The translations under genes were made by a program, and so were the position numbers. The notes below the pieces were generated by a model. The model was not told the DNA's origin and made no database searches. It was given only the letters and a program-made list of their open reading frames with translations. Below, in pieces: positions 62,930 through 64,000 of a stretch of 64,000 bases of DNA; within the stretch, counting starts at the first letter, position 1, and every line of letters starts with the position of its first letter. The DNA is from Calliopsis andreniformis. Its lineage: Eukaryota > Arthropoda > Insecta > Hymenoptera > Andrenidae. The stretch is taken from positions 2,294,001 to 2,358,000 of the forward strand of contig NW_027480493.1 of the NCBI RefSeq assembly GCF_051401765.1. The letters are read 5' to 3'.

Positions 62930-64000
62930 TGAGGATTGAGGATTGAGAATTGGGGATTGAGGTTTGAGGATTGAAGATTGAGGATTGGGTATTGAGGATT
63001 GAATAATGAGGATTGAGGATTGAGGATTGAGGATTGAGGAATGAAAATTGAGGGTTGAGGGTTGAGGATTGAGGATTGAAGAATGAGTATTGACGATTGA
63101 AGATTGAGGATTGAGGATTGAGTATTGAAGATTGAGGATTGATGACTGAGTATTGAGGATTGAGGATTGAAGATTGATTATTAAGGATTGAAGATTGAGG
63201 ATTGAGGATTGAGGATTGAGAATTGAGAATTGAGAATGAGGACTGAGGGTTTTGGATTGAGGTTTGAGGAATGAGGATTGAGGATTGAGGATTGAGTATT
63301 GAGGACTGAGGATTGAGGATTGAGGATTGAGTATTGAAGATTGCGTATTGATGACTGAGGATTGAGGATTGAGGATTGAGGATTGACGATTGAGGATTGA
63401 AAATTGAGTATCGGGGCCTCAAGAATGAGGATTGAGGATTGAGTATTGAGGACGGAGGATGAAGGCTGAGGGTTGAGGATTGAGGTTTGAGTATTGAATC
63501 CTTAGAATTCAGGATATTCTATTGAGTGTTGAGAACTGAGGATTGATGGTTGAGTATTGAGGATTGAAGATTGAGGATTGAGGAATGAGTATTGAAGGTT
63601 GAGGATTGATGATTGAGGATTGGGGATTGGGAATTGAGGATTGAGTATTGAGTATTGAAGATTGAGGATTGATGATTGAGGATTGAGTATTGAGGATTGA
63701 GGATTGAGGATTGAGGGTTGAGGATTGAGGATTGAAGATTGAGGATTGGGGATTGAGGAGTGACGATTGAGGATTGAGGATTGAGGATTGAGAGTTGACG
63801 ATTGATGATTCAAGATTGAGTATTGAGGATTGTAGAATGAGGATTGAGGATTGAGGATTGAATGTTTAGTATTTAGGATTGAAGACAGAGGATTGAGAAT
63901 TGAGGATTGAGGATTGAGGATTGAAGATTGAGGATTGGGTAGTGAGGATTGAAGAATGAGGATTGAGGATTGAGGATTGAGGATTGAGTGTTGAGGATTG
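62930..64000. repeat. Segmental duplication J, copy 2 (cut by window end)
   Basis: This is the partner of 58560-59630 at offset 4371. I saw few differences: GGGTATTG here against GCGTATTG at about 58617, and GATGAAGGCTG against GATGAGGGCTG near 59090. The match continues to the last base of the window. Confidence 0.87.

Larger units (their letters stand above)
1..64000. repeat. Heptanucleotide satellite array (GAGGATT)n, whole window
   Basis: Every line of the sequence is made of 7-base units close to GAGGATT. Nearly all single-base variants of the unit occur: GAAGATT, GACGATT, GATGATT, GAGTATT, GAGAATT, GAGCATT, GAGGGTT, GAGGTTT, GAGGACT, GAGGAAT, GGGGATT, GTGGATT. Units of 6 or 8 bases occur at recurring places and shift the register. 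The + strand consensus has three G, two A, two T and no C. No break by unique sequence is visible and both ends run out of the window, so the true array is longer. A role in heterochromatin is inferred from size and lack of genes only; the sequence itself shows no function and the host taxon is unknown. Confidence 0.97.

Noticed and set aside
1..64000. Telomere repeat
   Set aside because: GAGGATT lacks the run of three or more G typical of telomere units such as TTTAGGG, and its variants form higher-order blocks instead of a uniform array.
1..64000. CRISPR array
   Set aside because: No conserved repeat separated by unique spacers exists; everything is variants of one 7-base unit.
1..64000. 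Cyanobacterial short heptamer repeats (STRR type)
   Set aside because: Those are short and lie between genes, and their units are richer in C or G runs. A gene-free array above 64 kb does not fit, although the host cannot be excluded from sequence alone.

Overview
This window contains no gene that I can support. All 64 kb is one satellite DNA array built from a 7-base unit, consensus GAGGATT on the + strand (CAATCCT-type on the - strand), with most units carrying one substitution. The + strand is G/A/T with very little C, so strand asymmetry is extreme. The organism cannot be named from this. A gene-free simple satellite of at least 64 kb, running off both ends, suggests eukaryotic heterochromatin (pericentromere, subtelomere, B or sex chromosome). 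Prokaryotic heptamer repeats are known but are normally short. Long apparent reading frames exist only on the - strand and are a by-product of the repeat: 7 is not a multiple of 3, so every - frame reads the same peptide QSSILNP, while every + frame meets TGA each 21 bases.

The information lies in how variant units are ordered. Fixed series of variants (cassettes) recur and form higher-order repeats, and these are copied again as large segmental duplications. Layout: 1-1120, a mosaic of pieces found again downstream; about 1120-11477 (copy A) and 11471-22217 (copy B), a near-identical tandem duplication of 10.35/10.74 kb; 22218-26340, four higher-order units about 860-965 bp apart; 26345-31330 and 38932-43916, a duplication at 12.59 kb offset; 31711-34952, a 1619-bp tandem duplication; 34775-38590 and 44066-48410, a duplication at 9.3-9.8 kb offset; 48411-51345, a mosaic mixing modules of both halves; 51346-55430, arrays rich in plain units holding a 2.6-kb-offset duplication; 53040-62600, interleaved duplications at 7.1-7.2 and 4.7-4.8 kb offsets; 58560 to the end, a duplication at 4371 bp offset that runs off the window.

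The most distinctive element is a module of about 190 bp centred on ATATTCTATTGAG, the least heptamer-like sequence here, seen about 39 times. It has two subfamilies (GAAAACTGTG and GAAAACTTTG) that mark two halves of the array, plus hybrids. Together the pattern fits repeated unequal exchange and amplification at scales from 7 bp to over 10 kb. I found no RNA gene, transposon, CRISPR array, promoter or terminator.
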